Of a stretch of DNA of 64,000 bases, positions 24,460 through 36,734 are shown in pieces. Position numbers and translations under genes: made by a program. The number at the start of each line of letters is the position of its first letter. Position 1 is the stretch's first letter. The stretch covers positions 2,852,001-2,916,000 of the forward strand of contig NC_035790.1 of assembly GCF_001653235.2 (NCBI RefSeq), read 5' to 3'. A model generated the notes under the pieces. The model ran no database searches. It was not told where the DNA came from and worked only from the letters and a program-made list of their open reading frames with translations. The DNA comes from Pochonia chlamydosporia 170. Its lineage: Eukaryota > Ascomycota > Sordariomycetes > Hypocreales > Clavicipitaceae.

Positions 24460-25179
24460 ATGGACTACCAAAACCGCGCGGGCTCCAAATTCGGCGGCGG
24501 CGGCGTAGCCTCCCACTCCGCCACCAACGCCGACCGTCGCGAGCGTCTGCGCAAGCTCGCCCTCGAAACAATCGACCTCGACAAAGACCCCTACTTCTTC
24601 AAAAACCACGTCGGCTCCTTCGAATGCCGCCTCTGCCTGACGGTCCACCAAAACGACGGCTCCTACCTCGCCCACACCCAGGGCAAAAAGCACCAGACAA
24701 ATCTCGCCCGCCGCGCGGCCCGCGAACAAAAGGAAGGCAAGGCAAACATCGACCCGGCGACCGGCCTGCCCACCAACGTGGCCGCCTCGTTCGCCGGCGC
24801 GAAGCGCAACGCCGTGAAGATCGGGCGACCGGGCTACAAGATCACAAAGATCCGCGACCCCGTCACCAGGCAGCAGGGCCTGCTGTTTCAGCTGCAGTAT
24901 CCGGAGGCGGCGCCCGACATGAAGCCCAAGTGGCAGGTGATGAATGCGTTTGCGCAGCGCGTCGAGGAGCCGGATAAGAATTTTCAGTATTTGCTCGTGG
25001 CGGCGGAGCCGTATGAGACAGTGGGGTTCAAGATTCCCGCGAGGGAGCTGGATAAGCGGGAGGATAGGGGGTTCTGCTTCTGGGACCCGGATGCCAAGGA
25101 GTTTTGGATACAGGTTATGTTTATGACGGAGCGGGAGGAGAGGTTTAATGCTGCGCCGGGGTTGGGTGGGAGGAGATGA
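24460..25179 (+). CDS. PRP11: Splicing factor 3a subunit 2 (Prp11/SAP62)
   Basis: Intronless, 239 residues, with an ATG directly after a C/A-rich leader. The N-terminus (NRAGSKFGGGGVAS) is typical of the SF3a2 family. A matrin-type C2H2 zinc finger lies at about residues 56-78 (CRLC followed by HTQGKKH). The SF3a2 core follows: GRPGYKITKIRDP, then LLFQLQYPEA, PKWQVMNAFAQRVE and the FKIPARELDK/FCFWDPDAKEFWIQ end. The protein is part of the SF3a trimer (Prp9-Prp11-Prp21) of the U2 snRNP and helps bind U2 to the intron branch site during prespliceosome assembly. The length matches the compact fungal form, without the proline-rich tail of animal SF3a66. It converges with the COT1 gene, with 577 bp between the stops. 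Confidence 0.96.
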   Translation: MDYQNRAGSKFGGGGVASHSATNADRRERLRKLALETIDLDKDPYFFKNHVGSFECRLCLTVHQNDGSYLAHTQGKKHQTNLARRAAREQKEGKANIDPATGLPTNVAASFAGAKRNAVKIGRPGYKITKIRDPVTRQQGLLFQLQYPEAAPDMKPKWQVMNAFAQRVEEPDKNFQYLLVAAEPYETVGFKIPARELDKREDRGFCFWDPDAKEFWIQVMFMTEREERFNAAPGLGGRR

Positions 25180-25756
25180 CTGTGATGTGAGGGTAGTTAT
25201 ATTTGGTTGCGTTATTGCAAGGGGACAGTGTTCAAACACGGATACTTTGCGAGATGGTGTGTGGCAGCTGTAGACTGTCAAAGAGAAACCGGGCTGTCGG
25301 AGTTCGGAAACATTGTAATTTTATGGGATCAAGGACACAACGGACGAGACGGGCACATATATACCCAGTGAAATAGACTTCATGCTCTTCAGAACCGTGT
25401 TTCAAGGCCGTTCAAATCTCAACCGTCCAACGCTGAACTAGCTTCATGCACAGACTCTGCCACAACAACACGCATCCTCGATCCCCATGTAAATCGCTCC
25501 TGCACGTCTTGTCCCTGACAAAACACCCCATTACATGATAAAATGCCCTTCATTGATTCTGTATGATGCATGCATATCTGACCACTGAACAAGACAAGCC
25601 GACTCTCAAAGCCAGGCCATGTATGTCCCACAACCATGTGCTCTCCTGTTCCGTTCCGTCCCGTCCCGTCACCTCACTCTTTTCGGCCTTCTGTTCTTTT
25701 GTCATGTATGTATAGAACCTAAAAATGCGCGCTTAGATGCAAGTAGCCTCCGTCAC
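25180..25756. other. Convergent intergenic region
   Basis: This is the gap between the stops of prp11 (+) and the COT1 kinase gene (-). It most likely holds the two 3' untranslated regions. I see no coding signal. Confidence 0.65.
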
Positions 25757-27859
<2,103 letters not shown>

Positions 27860-30090
27860 GGTTGAAGCTGGGAGCTGGAAGAGAAGAGGAGGGGAGGAGG
27901 AGGGGAATCAATGGCCACGACGATACCAAGCTGTCTAGACGGGATTGGAGTCGACGTGGACTTGATGGCAGCACGGCAGCGCAGTGTTGGTGGGTGATGA
28001 TGGACCAAATGTTAAAGTTGGAACCGAGCCTGGCTGTCGAGGGGTAAAGGGGACGAAGGGGCGCATCTGAGACGGTGCGATGTCTGGTGTGATGGTGGAC
28101 GTGGACTTGGGTGTGGATGAATGTGGATGGCGGATGGCGGTTGGATTTGTGGGCTCAAAGGGGGCACTGAGGGGTTCCGGACAGCGGACAGTGGACGGTG
28201 GCACTGGGACATGGACACACTGAACCAAATTGCAGCGGTCTGATGCGCCAGAAAGTTGAATCAAGTATCAGACAGCCACTGGCTGCACTGGAATAGGACT
28301 TGGGGATGGGGGCCATCAATTGGTGGGAACACAACGACAACTCGAATTGAGTTTGCGCATCGAGAGCTTGCATCAGACATCACGGGCAGTAATACGACAT
28401 ATTCGTATAATACCGTATCTTGGATTCTCTCGTTTTTATTTCATGCCTCAACTATAATCTGCACCTTACAACCTCCGTATCATGTCCACTCGTGGCCTCA
28501 CGTGAACCATAACCTCCAAGTCCTACATCCACCCATGGAGCGGAAACGCAGATGCCAATGAATCAACTCCATCCATCAGTCCGCCGAATGCCATCTTCCG
28601 AACCCGTCGGTGACTTATCGCTGCTCCATGCTCTGCATGGTCCCCATCTCATCTGCATGCCAATGACAAGCTACTATACGGAAAACTCGAACCGATCTTG
28701 CGGCCGGCCTCGCCTTTGCCTTGGTCCTTGACCCTCCTCGCCTTCGACATTGGGCGGTCTGCGAAGCCAGGCCTCTCTTTGGAGCGGAACCCGCAACTTT
28801 GCATCGCACGAGCCAAACGACGCCACTCCCATCCCCCATCTACGGCCAGGGGTCGTCTCTGGTGGGGACATGAACATCAAAGAAACATTGAAGGGACTGG
28901 ACCATCAACACCCGACACTGAACCATTCTGCCATTCTCGCCATACCAGACAGACACGCCGGTGACTGCTCCCCCTACAAGTGAGTCGGTCAATTCATCAA
29001 GGGTTGGCCTGCTGGAGCCAGTCATCCAGGGGAGCAGCCGTTGGTGGTTTTTGTCTCACATTCAACTGGGACCGGCGGCACCAGGCGGACATGGCCATTC
29101 TACATCAGAGTCAGACAAATACCCGGTTACGCCAAGAGTCAAGTCATGAGTTGAAATGGACAGACCCCCTATTCCAACTCAGCCCTCTTCTGCCTCGTCT
29201 GTTTCTCTTATTACCCCAGAAGACCACAAGAGGTAGCCATGTATCAACGGAAGCGGGCCGCGGTTTGCCAAAGTGGGCATCAACCCAGCCCATCCATGCA
29301 TGATAGTGTTGTCCGCCTTTGCTTTGCTACACCGACTTCCTCCACAATACGAATGGCCATGGGAGACGGAGTGCTCCAAACGCCTTCATTTGCCGAAAAG
29401 ACATTTCACAGTCTATCATGACAGCCAATTTAAACTCAGGTCCATTCCGCTCCAACCACGTCTGCTGCGATATCTCCTCAAAGACCCGACTAGAGTCCAC
29501 CCTTGTCCAACGGTTTCAGTCTTAGACTCTCACAATCCATTGGGTCGTACTCCATACGGGGGGATGGTCCTGGTGATGAAATACTCCGTAATAAAGTCGG
29601 CATTTCGACACTCTCCCTGCCAGTTTACACAGCCGACAGGGATAACACGTCCCTGGTGCAACCGCTTCTGCTTTGACCTGACCATGGGCCGAGATGAACT
29701 CCAATATTTCTCAACGGTGACATCTTACCGCTGTCATCCAATGTAGGGCATTCTACCGTGGCTCGCACGTGCGGACTGCATGGTTAGCTGCAGGGAACGC
29801 ATGCACATAGGGACCAGTTCGTGATGCAGGCGTTCGAGAAATTGGACAAAAGGACTCCTCCACGTACCCCGTACCCGAGTCACCATTGAGGCAGCTCAGC
29901 ATACAATCTACGGCAAGATATTTTGTCCCGGCCGGGTTTACACCCATGTTGCAGTAATGCTCCATGATAGGAGATACCCGGTGTGATGTGACGCTTTGGT
30001 CTCCCAATTCCTAATACATTCTACACAGCAGTTCAGCAGTCCGTCCTTTACTACAACAAACCCTAGTTTTACAACTCTTCGTCCCGTCTA
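27860..30090. other. Intergenic region upstream of COT1
   Basis: About 2.2 kb with no supported coding frame, containing the COT1 promoter and the 3' side of the secreted-protein gene. It has A/T/G-rich simple sequence near 27930-28200 and an exact TACTCCGTA copy at 29582-29590. The length suggests a long regulated promoter or leader for COT1, which is an inference. Confidence 0.55.
29582..29590. repeat. Dispersed motif TACTCCGTA (exact copy)
   Basis: Exact copy. A one-mismatch neighbour, GTACTCCATAC, lies about 35 bp upstream near 29549. Confidence 0.8.
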
Positions 30091-30789
30091 CTACAGTACA
30101 ATCAATCCCAAAGCAGCAAACACCAAACTAACCGCAACTCCCACCTCAAAACCGCTCCCACTTGAGCCCCCAGACGTAGTCGTCGACGCAGTCGTTTGTT
30201 GCGCCCCAGAAGACCCTACATTCCCCGTCATACCCGTAATCATACCACCAACACCGGATCCTGAGGCCGAGGTCGTCTCTGCAGCGGTATTCCCCCCCGT
30301 AGCTGTAGCCGAAGTACTTCCCATGCTGCAAGCTTGCCTCGTCGATGTACTGTCCGAAGGAAACGTTGCTGAAAACTCGATTCTCGACCGTATAGGGCGT
30401 TTAAACTCTCCACAGTCCAAGACAAACATGACAAAGTCCCCGCCGAGAAGAGGCGTACAAGAACCGTTTCCGTAATCTCCGTACCGCGCATTCGGGATGT
30501 AATTTGCAACTCCATCCGTGCAACCACAGTCTTGGTAGAGCAGAAGCGATGGCCGGGTTCCATCAGCGCAGTAGGGCTTCTCCTTGACGAGAAAGGCCCT
30601 GCCTGGCTGATCAGGGGATGCGAGGAGGCATTGATCCCGAGGGATGTTGTTTGGCTTTGTTAGAAGACTCTTGGTACAGTCATCGTCGGAGAAGAATTCG
30701 ATTGAGCCAGCTTGGATGTCTGTTGTGCTGGCTATTGTGAGTAGGCATAGAACCAAGGCGAGGATGGCGAGGCGTGCCATTGTAAGCAT
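30091..30789 (-). CDS. Cysteine-rich secreted protein, probably GPI-anchored
   Basis: Single frame of 232 residues. A second in-frame Met (30780) directly precedes the signal peptide (MARLAILALVLCLLTIAS) and may be the true start. The mature N-terminal half has eight cysteines (in DDDC, DQC, PYC, QDCGC, GSC, LDC, RQAC), enough for four disulfides. The second half is Ser/Thr/Gly-rich, as in O-glycosylated wall proteins. It ends in a hydrophobic segment (VGVAVSLVFAALGLIVL) with small residues before it and no basic tail, the usual GPI-anchor signal. The cysteine spacing does not look like the CFEM pattern. It is predicted to sit at the plasma membrane or cell wall; the function is unknown. It diverges from tim54 across 428 bp. 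Confidence 0.85.
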   Translation of the reverse strand: MLTMARLAILALVLCLLTIASTTDIQAGSIEFFSDDDCTKSLLTKPNNIPRDQCLLASPDQPGRAFLVKEKPYCADGTRPSLLLYQDCGCTDGVANYIPNARYGDYGNGSCTPLLGGDFVMFVLDCGEFKRPIRSRIEFSATFPSDSTSTRQACSMGSTSATATGGNTAAETTSASGSGVGGMITGMTGNVGSSGAQQTTASTTTSGGSSGSGFEVGVAVSLVFAALGLIVL

Positions 30790-31217
30790 CGGAGATCCAC
30801 AAGCTCAGTCACCAGGTACCGTGCAAAAGTCGCCAGAATCCATCAAACTTGGGAAGTCTGGTAGTATTATTATACTACAGTATTAGCCTATTTAACCTCG
30901 TGTTCATGCTCACTCCCATCGTGGCCCGGAAGTACGGCACACAACATGTAGTGTAGTTAGTGCGGCTAGGCTATTCAGAGTCGTGTCTGGTCTGGACCCC
31001 GAAATCCCACCCGCTCCCGTAGCTAAATTGGGAGTTTTTCCATTCCGGCCTTATCGCAACGCCAATTTCCTTATCGCACCCATTTTTTTCCAGCCTCACA
31101 TCCAAACGACAACAGCTCTTTTCTACAACCACGGCCGCGGCGTCAAAACCGCCAAGGGCACAAATCTTTTACCTTTACAGCGGCATTCAAGAGGTAATAC
31201 ACATAGCGACCGTCGAA
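30790..31217. promoter_or_regulatory. Shared divergent promoter region (secreted protein / tim54)
   Basis: 428 bp lie between head-to-head genes. A CT-rich stretch just before tim54 (about 31060-31130) fits the usual fungal leader. I identified no specific factor site. Confidence 0.5.
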
Positions 31218-32600
31218 ATGGACAAAGCACAAAATGCCGAAAAGGCACCTCCCGCCGCCTCGGCTGCGCCCAGCCCGCCCCCGAAACCTCGCAACCCGGC
31301 CCTCAAAATGCTCGGTCTTCCCGCTCTGCCCAAGAAGCTCCCCTCGCGGAATTGGATGATCTTCTGGGCCATCACCGGCGCCTTCACCACAGCCATCATC
31401 TACGACAAGCGCGAGAAGAAGCGTGCGACTGCGAAATGGCGCCGCGCCGTCGAGCCCTTGTCCCGTGAGCTCATTGGCTCTCCGAATGCTCTGCCTCGCA
31501 AGCTCACCGTCTATCTGGAGGCACCGCCCGGGGATGGGCTGCGCGTCGCTCAGGATCACTTTATCGAGTATGTGAAGCCGGTGCTGTCGGCATCTGGGCT
31601 GGACTGGGAGTTTGTCCAGGGAAGACAGCAGGGTGATGTGCGGGCGGCAGTGGCAGAAAAGATTCGTCGGTCGAGAATGGCGGATGAGCGGCCGGGCGAG
31701 GAAGTCCCCAAAACGGATGATTCCATCGTCGAGGATATGAGGAAGAAGATGGGATTGCAGGATTATGAAGGCGTCAAGGGCGACATTGTCATTGGCCGTC
31801 ATGCCTGGAAGGAATATATGCGTGGGCTACATGAAGGCTGGCTTGGCCCCCTGGATGCACCGCCGTTGCCAGAGCCGGAACCAGCACCGGAACCCACGCC
31901 CGTCCCAGAGCCAGTTACCGCCAAGAATGAGTCTGAAGTTGGTGATGAGAAACCCGATGGGAAACCCGATGAGAAACCCAATGAGACAAAGGAGGAGGAG
32001 AAGAAGCCATCTCGACCGCCTCAGCCTCGCCCTCACAACACCATCGCCGACTACGAATCCGCCTCTCTCCCCGTACACATCCCCGCTGAATTCTCACCCT
32101 CAACACCCATCGCTTTCCCCCACCGCCTAGGCTTCAGCCAGACCTTTGTCCGGCTAGGCCGCTTCCTCAACCGCCGCAAGCTTGCTGACGATATTGGCCG
32201 CGAGGTAGCCGCCGTCTGTTTCGCCGCCGCCCGTGGCTACCGTGAGGCAGACGGCCAATTCGAGCAGCAGCTCGTGCTGGAGCAGGAGGAGCGGGACTGG
32301 CCCAAGAGCACATGGAAAGAGGAGGAGCCTCCCAAGGACGAGGACAAGAAGGCTGCCACTGAGCCGAAAAAGGAAAGAATCTGGGCGAGCCCCATGGTTG
32401 TGGATTCCCGGATCGTGGAGCGCATGAGGCGTTTTGAGATTCAACCCGAGGATGAAGAGCGGGCACGCAGGATTGTCGTTCCGGAGGAGGAGGTTGAGGG
32501 TTGGATCAAGGGCAGCCTGAGGAGTGTGTGGAGATGGGGGGCTAGCTCGTGGGATAACAAGCCCAAGGGTCCTAATGTCGGAAACTTGGATGATGATTAA
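31218..32600 (+). CDS. TIM54: Mitochondrial inner-membrane translocase subunit Tim54
   Basis: Intronless, 460 residues. After a proline-rich N-terminus comes KMLGLPALPKKLPSRNWMIF, the family's N-terminal signature, and one membrane segment at about residues 45-63 (WMIFWAITGAFTTAIIYDK). The large remainder faces the intermembrane space and includes RKLTVYLEAPPGDGL, DWEFVQGRQQGDVRA and a C-terminal WIKGSLRSVWRW-type region. Tim54 is a component of the fungal TIM22 complex, which inserts carrier proteins into the inner membrane, and it also aids Yme1 assembly in yeast. A linker near residues 220-270 is rich in Pro/Glu and contains a small degenerate repeat (EKPDGKPDEKPNE). It converges with the NIP30-domain gene, with only 166 bp between stops. 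Confidence 0.94.
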   Translation: MDKAQNAEKAPPAASAAPSPPPKPRNPALKMLGLPALPKKLPSRNWMIFWAITGAFTTAIIYDKREKKRATAKWRRAVEPLSRELIGSPNALPRKLTVYLEAPPGDGLRVAQDHFIEYVKPVLSASGLDWEFVQGRQQGDVRAAVAEKIRRSRMADERPGEEVPKTDDSIVEDMRKKMGLQDYEGVKGDIVIGRHAWKEYMRGLHEGWLGPLDAPPLPEPEPAPEPTPVPEPVTAKNESEVGDEKPDGKPDEKPNETKEEEKKPSRPPQPRPHNTIADYESASLPVHIPAEFSPSTPIAFPHRLGFSQTFVRLGRFLNRRKLADDIGREVAAVCFAAARGYREADGQFEQQLVLEQEERDWPKSTWKEEEPPKDEDKKAATEPKKERIWASPMVVDSRIVERMRRFEIQPEDEERARRIVVPEEEVEGWIKGSLRSVWRWGASSWDNKPKGPNVGNLDDD

Positions 32601-32766
32601 GTGTTGCTCTTGGGAGGGCTCAACAGCGGGCAATTTGTACTATTATATGTATACTGTGCAACCATCAGGTAGAAAGGCGGGCAAATCTAGACGTCACATC
32701 GCATCATCTACTCAATATAATTGGAATACTCTCACTTGTCCACCGTTATCCTTGCTTCAATGGCAT

Positions 32767-33604
32767 TTATTCATCGCTGTCTGAGCCATAGTCTACCAGG
32801 GCGCTCTTCTTCTCTGGTACCTTGACAGCAGGCTCTTCTTTCTCTGAACTCTTCTCAATTTCAACAGTGTGCACCCTGTCATCAACCTTCTTCTTCACCA
32901 CCCCCTTCTCCTTGTCTCTATCCCTCCTCTTCCTCTTCCTCCCCACGCCCCAATCTTCCTCTTTGTCCTCTTCAACGACACCCTCGCCACTAGTGCGTCT
33001 TTGCCTTTCCCGAAATGACTTCACTCCATCTTCCGTCTCTCTCCTCACCCTCTCCTCCTCCTTTCTCTTCGCAGCGACTACTTCGTCTAGAAACTCAACT
33101 TCATCGTCGTCCAGTGCGCGGAACTGGTTGCGTATCTTGTTGGCCTCTTCAAAGGCAGCTTGTTTTGCGGCTACGGGCAAATCAGTACAAGAGCGGCAAT
33201 ACGGAAAATATAGTAAATGAAAACAAATGACATTGCCTGACGGCGAGGACAGGGAATAGCAAACAGCATGAAAGTAGACAACACTAAACAGAATAAAGAA
33301 AACGGACAAAAAAGTGGCAATATCAAAGTCGAGGTGAAATAGTATGAAACCCAACAAAGCTAGTAACGCGGTGATCCCAAAAAATACCTTTATTAGCCTG
33401 CAAAACATCATATAAACTCCTCTCCTCCCCCGTCGCGGCCTTCAACCTCTCCGCCTCTCTCCTCTTTCGATCATTCTCCAACTCAGCCTGCACGGCCTCC
33501 CACTCCGCATTCTTGGCCAGTTGCTCCCGTGGCGCTGCTTCTTTTGCGTCCGGTGACGAATCTGTGGGGTTAATTGTTCCGCCTGATACGAAGCGGTTTG
33601 ACAT
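32767..33604 (-). CDS. NIP30/FAM192A N-terminal domain protein
   Basis: Exons 33604-33388 and 33170-32767 with a 217-bp intron (GTATTT..TAG); 206 residues. The start MSNRFVSGGTI and the segment EERSLYDVLQANK, continuing across the splice to KQAAFEEANKIRNQFRALDDDEVEFLD, match the NIP30 (PSME3-interacting, FAM192A) N-terminal domain. It is followed by a long charged helix and a basic stretch (RKRKRRDRDKEK) that should act as a nuclear signal, and it ends in an acidic SDSDE tail. The human relative binds the nuclear proteasome activator PA28gamma; fungi lack a clear PA28gamma, so the partner here is uncertain. The unspliced frame reads into a hydrophobic artefact, which supports the intron. Confidence 0.88.
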
Positions 33605-35738
33605 GATGGTGGGAGTAGGCTGGAAGGGCTCAAGTCCGTGCCTGGCACGAGGGACGATACCATGCAGAAGGTTCAGGGACCGATGAATGACATTGAGCGA
33701 TGTATTGGTAGTTGTTCTGACAAGTTGGTCCCCACGCTGGTCTGAGATTTTAGTAGAACTTTACTCCATCAGAGAATGGTGAGTTTGGATGCTTCTCAAA
33801 CCAGGCATCGCCAACATGGTTGAACGACGCATTCACGAAGCGAGATTGCCAATTCCGAGAATCTGCCGACAGTCTCCATACCAGCACACAATCCTCACTA
33901 CTCCATCAACTAGCACAAGCACAACTCTTGGGAATCAATCATTGCAGCGATTTCAATATTTTTTATTGCTGTTCATCAGGTTGGCAACTAATGGTACCTA
34001 TAAGTGCAGTCCTCTCGCGTGACGCCCCCTCAAGTTATCCAGTCCATGGTCATGATACCATAGATGTTTGCTGGGCCTTGTCGCTCAACGTTTGTGTGCC
34101 AACCACCATTTTTGTAATGCTCGAAAAAAAAAAAAAGGATAGAAAACCTTAACCTTATGAGCTCTCAGCTCATGTCCCGCAAAGCGAATGACGAGATGTA
34201 TTTCACAAGCCAGCCAAGCACCAGGGTAACAATGCCTCGTCCTCCAATATGAAAAACAGGAAAACGCTCTTCGAATCATGAATCGAAATCGATCTGATGA
34301 GGATACATTCGCAAATGTCCTAACAGCAAGCAAAGTCGTCATTAAACCTGAACGCACAAAACCCCTAGTCTGCCGCAAGAAAAAAGAACCAGGTGCGTTT
34401 CTACTAAAATGCCATCCCATGAGGAAAAAAATGAACACGTCTAATATCGTTTGCAACAAAGACAGCCACAGAAGCCGCGCTATGCCAATTCGCCCAAGCC
34501 AGAAGACCGTGGCCGGCTATTCATAAAGCTTCGAGGCAGAATGCGAGTAAAGAAGAGAAAAAAGCAAAAGACAATAACAAGGTCCCAAGAAAAGCGTAAT
34601 AACATGGACTAAACAACCTGTCCAAAGTCCCGTTTTACCCGCTAAACGCAATGCATAAACCTTCTCGTGAACAAAAGATCCCAGATTTGCCCCTTGCCAG
34701 CCCAAATCCTCGAAAGTCGAAAGAGCACAATGCAATATGTAGTATTCCCAAACTTTTATTTGACCCTATACTGCATCATGGCAGCGTCCATCGGCTGGCC
34801 AAGAGCCTAGCACCGGCGCTGAGGGCGCAACGTAATTTAATACCAGCGCGCAGTCGCAAGTTCGACATTGTCGACGTTGGAAGTCGGCTAATTGTTGAGA
34901 CAAGTGTGCCTTTAGTGTCGTCAAAGAAACAAATGAAAATGAACAAGAGAAAAAGATCTTGGCAGCGACTATTGTCTCAACCAGCATCACTATCGGATAT
35001 CCCCCAGTTGTTGCGTGAGAGGACTTCCAAAGTCTTCGGTATAGTCCACGCGCGGCAAAGGGTACTAGTAGTGAGTTGATTGTTGGGAACAGAGCGACCA
35101 ACGAATCGTCTTGTCGCACCAACTTGTCGCTGCAAGCTCATGGTCGCATGCGAAGGTTAACATATCCTACCGCAACCATAACAGCAAAAACACCTGATGG
35201 TGGCCGTGTAAAATGTAACTTCTATAGGGGATCAAAACCCCAGTCCGTAATGTTGTCAAAAACCCGAAACGCCGCGATGTGCCGATTAATAACATGTACC
35301 AACAGAGAATAGACTTTTGGTTAAGGTGAAAGAACCCAGTAAATGCCAAGTCGAGGCCCCAGAGCGAACATCCAATCTGTCACTGTTTGCTGCCAAGGCG
35401 CGTCGTAAATGGCTCGAGTTTCGATGACCAATCGACCACAATCCGATCCAAAAAAAAATTGAAGGTGGGAAAATGAAAATATGAAAACGAAGAATGATAT
35501 ACCACAAGCTAATCGCATGAAACCTTTTTGTGTCTTTTTTTGTCGTGCCGGGGTATCTGAAAAAAAAAAGGTCGTTCTTGAGAAACGTATAGAAAATTCG
35601 TGGCCATTACAAACAACTTCTTTGAACATCTAAACACCCTCTTCAAGAGTACTTTTCGTGCTGAGGGAAATATGAAAAGTCTTGCCTCCTTGGTAAGACT
35701 CAGGAAATCAAAACTGAAAAATAGAATTCCTTCCGTGT
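33605..35738. other. Intergenic region, A-rich
   Basis: About 2.1 kb between the NIP30-domain gene start and the CLG1-like cyclin stop. It contains A-rich runs (for example near 34120-34132 and 35560) and no supported coding frame. It probably includes a long 3' untranslated region of the cyclin gene. Confidence 0.55.
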
Positions 35739-36734
35739 TTAGCCAACAACCTGTTGGCCATATCCGTGAGACATGAAGTAGGGAGTCTGCTTCATGGGAC
35801 TGACACAGTTGGGGCAGGTGCATTCACCGACACCGTGGTCCCATACGCCATGATTATAGGAATAGTGGGGGTTGTATGGTGTTTGACGGTGCTGGTAGAA
35901 GGAGTTGTGAGCGGGTGGTTGAGGGTACCGGTTGCTGTACTGGGCGGTGGCCTGAGCAAACCACTCATTATACCGAGCGTTGCTGGACGTGGCAGACATG
36001 ACGTACTCTGGAGTGCCATAGCCAGAGTCAGGCGGCGTCAAGGGAGCATTCCACGGGTTGTGAGCCCAGGTAGCATCGCGAGACCGGTATGTCTGCGGCT
36101 GGGACTTCATGCTCTGGTAGCGCTCGTATTCAGCAACCTGCTCTTGCAGATAGCGCGAGTGCGGTGATTGGCGGTTGCTACTGAATCTTGACAACTCCGT
36201 ATCGATTGCAGGTACCAGGGAGGCAAGTCTCTCGCGGTTTGCCTGGACTGCCTGTCGCTTCTTCATCTGCTGCCACTCGCGCCAGTTTTCCAACCAAGCC
36301 TGGTAGTCCTTGCTCAGGTCCAGGTTGACGTAGAGCCGCCAGCCCATGGCTTGGACCCAGTCAAACTCCAAAGAGTTCAACTCGGACACAGCGATACCGC
36401 TGACCTCAGACCATGACCGATTCTGGAACGTGTTGTCGTCGAGAAATTTGCTGCCCAAAAGGAGCGAGACGGTCAAATATCGCCACACTTGGCCTTCCGA
36501 TGCCTTGTAGGGACCCTGCCCCTTCATTGCATTGATGCGCTTGGCGAGGTAATTCATGCCCAAAAGAATCGTGGTGCTCGGAAGTCTAGTTGAGGTGAGA
36601 ATTTGTGTAACAAATTTTCGAAAGGCGGATGTGACTGTGCCCTCAGAGTTGACGACACGCACTGCCATTTCGGCAACATATTCAGCCATCATGTCGACCT
36701 CGTAATCGAGGACGGCACATACGCCACCCGGCAT
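35739..36734 (-). CDS. CLG1-like (Pho85-type) cyclin
   Basis: Single frame of 331 residues from an ATG. The N-terminal half is a cyclin fold: DYEVDMMAEYVAEMAVRVV, then FRKFVTQILTSTRLPSTTIL, LLGSKFLDDNTFQNRSWSEV and ELNSLEFDWVQAMGWRLYVN. This pattern fits the ascomycete CLG1/Mug80 group of cyclins, which partner Pho85-type cyclin-dependent kinases. A helix after the fold (KDYQAWLENWREWQQMKKRQ) is also typical of the group. The C-terminal 130 residues are Tyr/Pro/Gln/Asn-rich and probably disordered, ending with a CTCPNC pair near residue 307. No upstream ATG is in frame, but an upstream 5' exon cannot be ruled out. The exact kinase partner and the process it controls are unknown. Confidence 0.88.
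   Translation of the reverse strand: MPGGVCAVLDYEVDMMAEYVAEMAVRVVNSEGTVTSAFRKFVTQILTSTRLPSTTILLGMNYLAKRINAMKGQGPYKASEGQVWRYLTVSLLLGSKFLDDNTFQNRSWSEVSGIAVSELNSLEFDWVQAMGWRLYVNLDLSKDYQAWLENWREWQQMKKRQAVQANRERLASLVPAIDTELSRFSSNRQSPHSRYLQEQVAEYERYQSMKSQPQTYRSRDATWAHNPWNAPLTPPDSGYGTPEYVMSATSSNARYNEWFAQATAQYSNRYPQPPAHNSFYQHRQTPYNPHYSYNHGVWDHGVGECTCPNCVSPMKQTPYFMSHGYGQQVVG

Noticed and set aside
24418..25281. 287-codon frame antisense to prp11
   Set aside because: It is the shadow of the well-supported SF3a2 gene on the opposite strand; the sense frame carries the zinc finger and family motifs.
31143..31802. 219-codon frame antisense to tim54
   Set aside because: Shadow of the Tim54 coding sequence.
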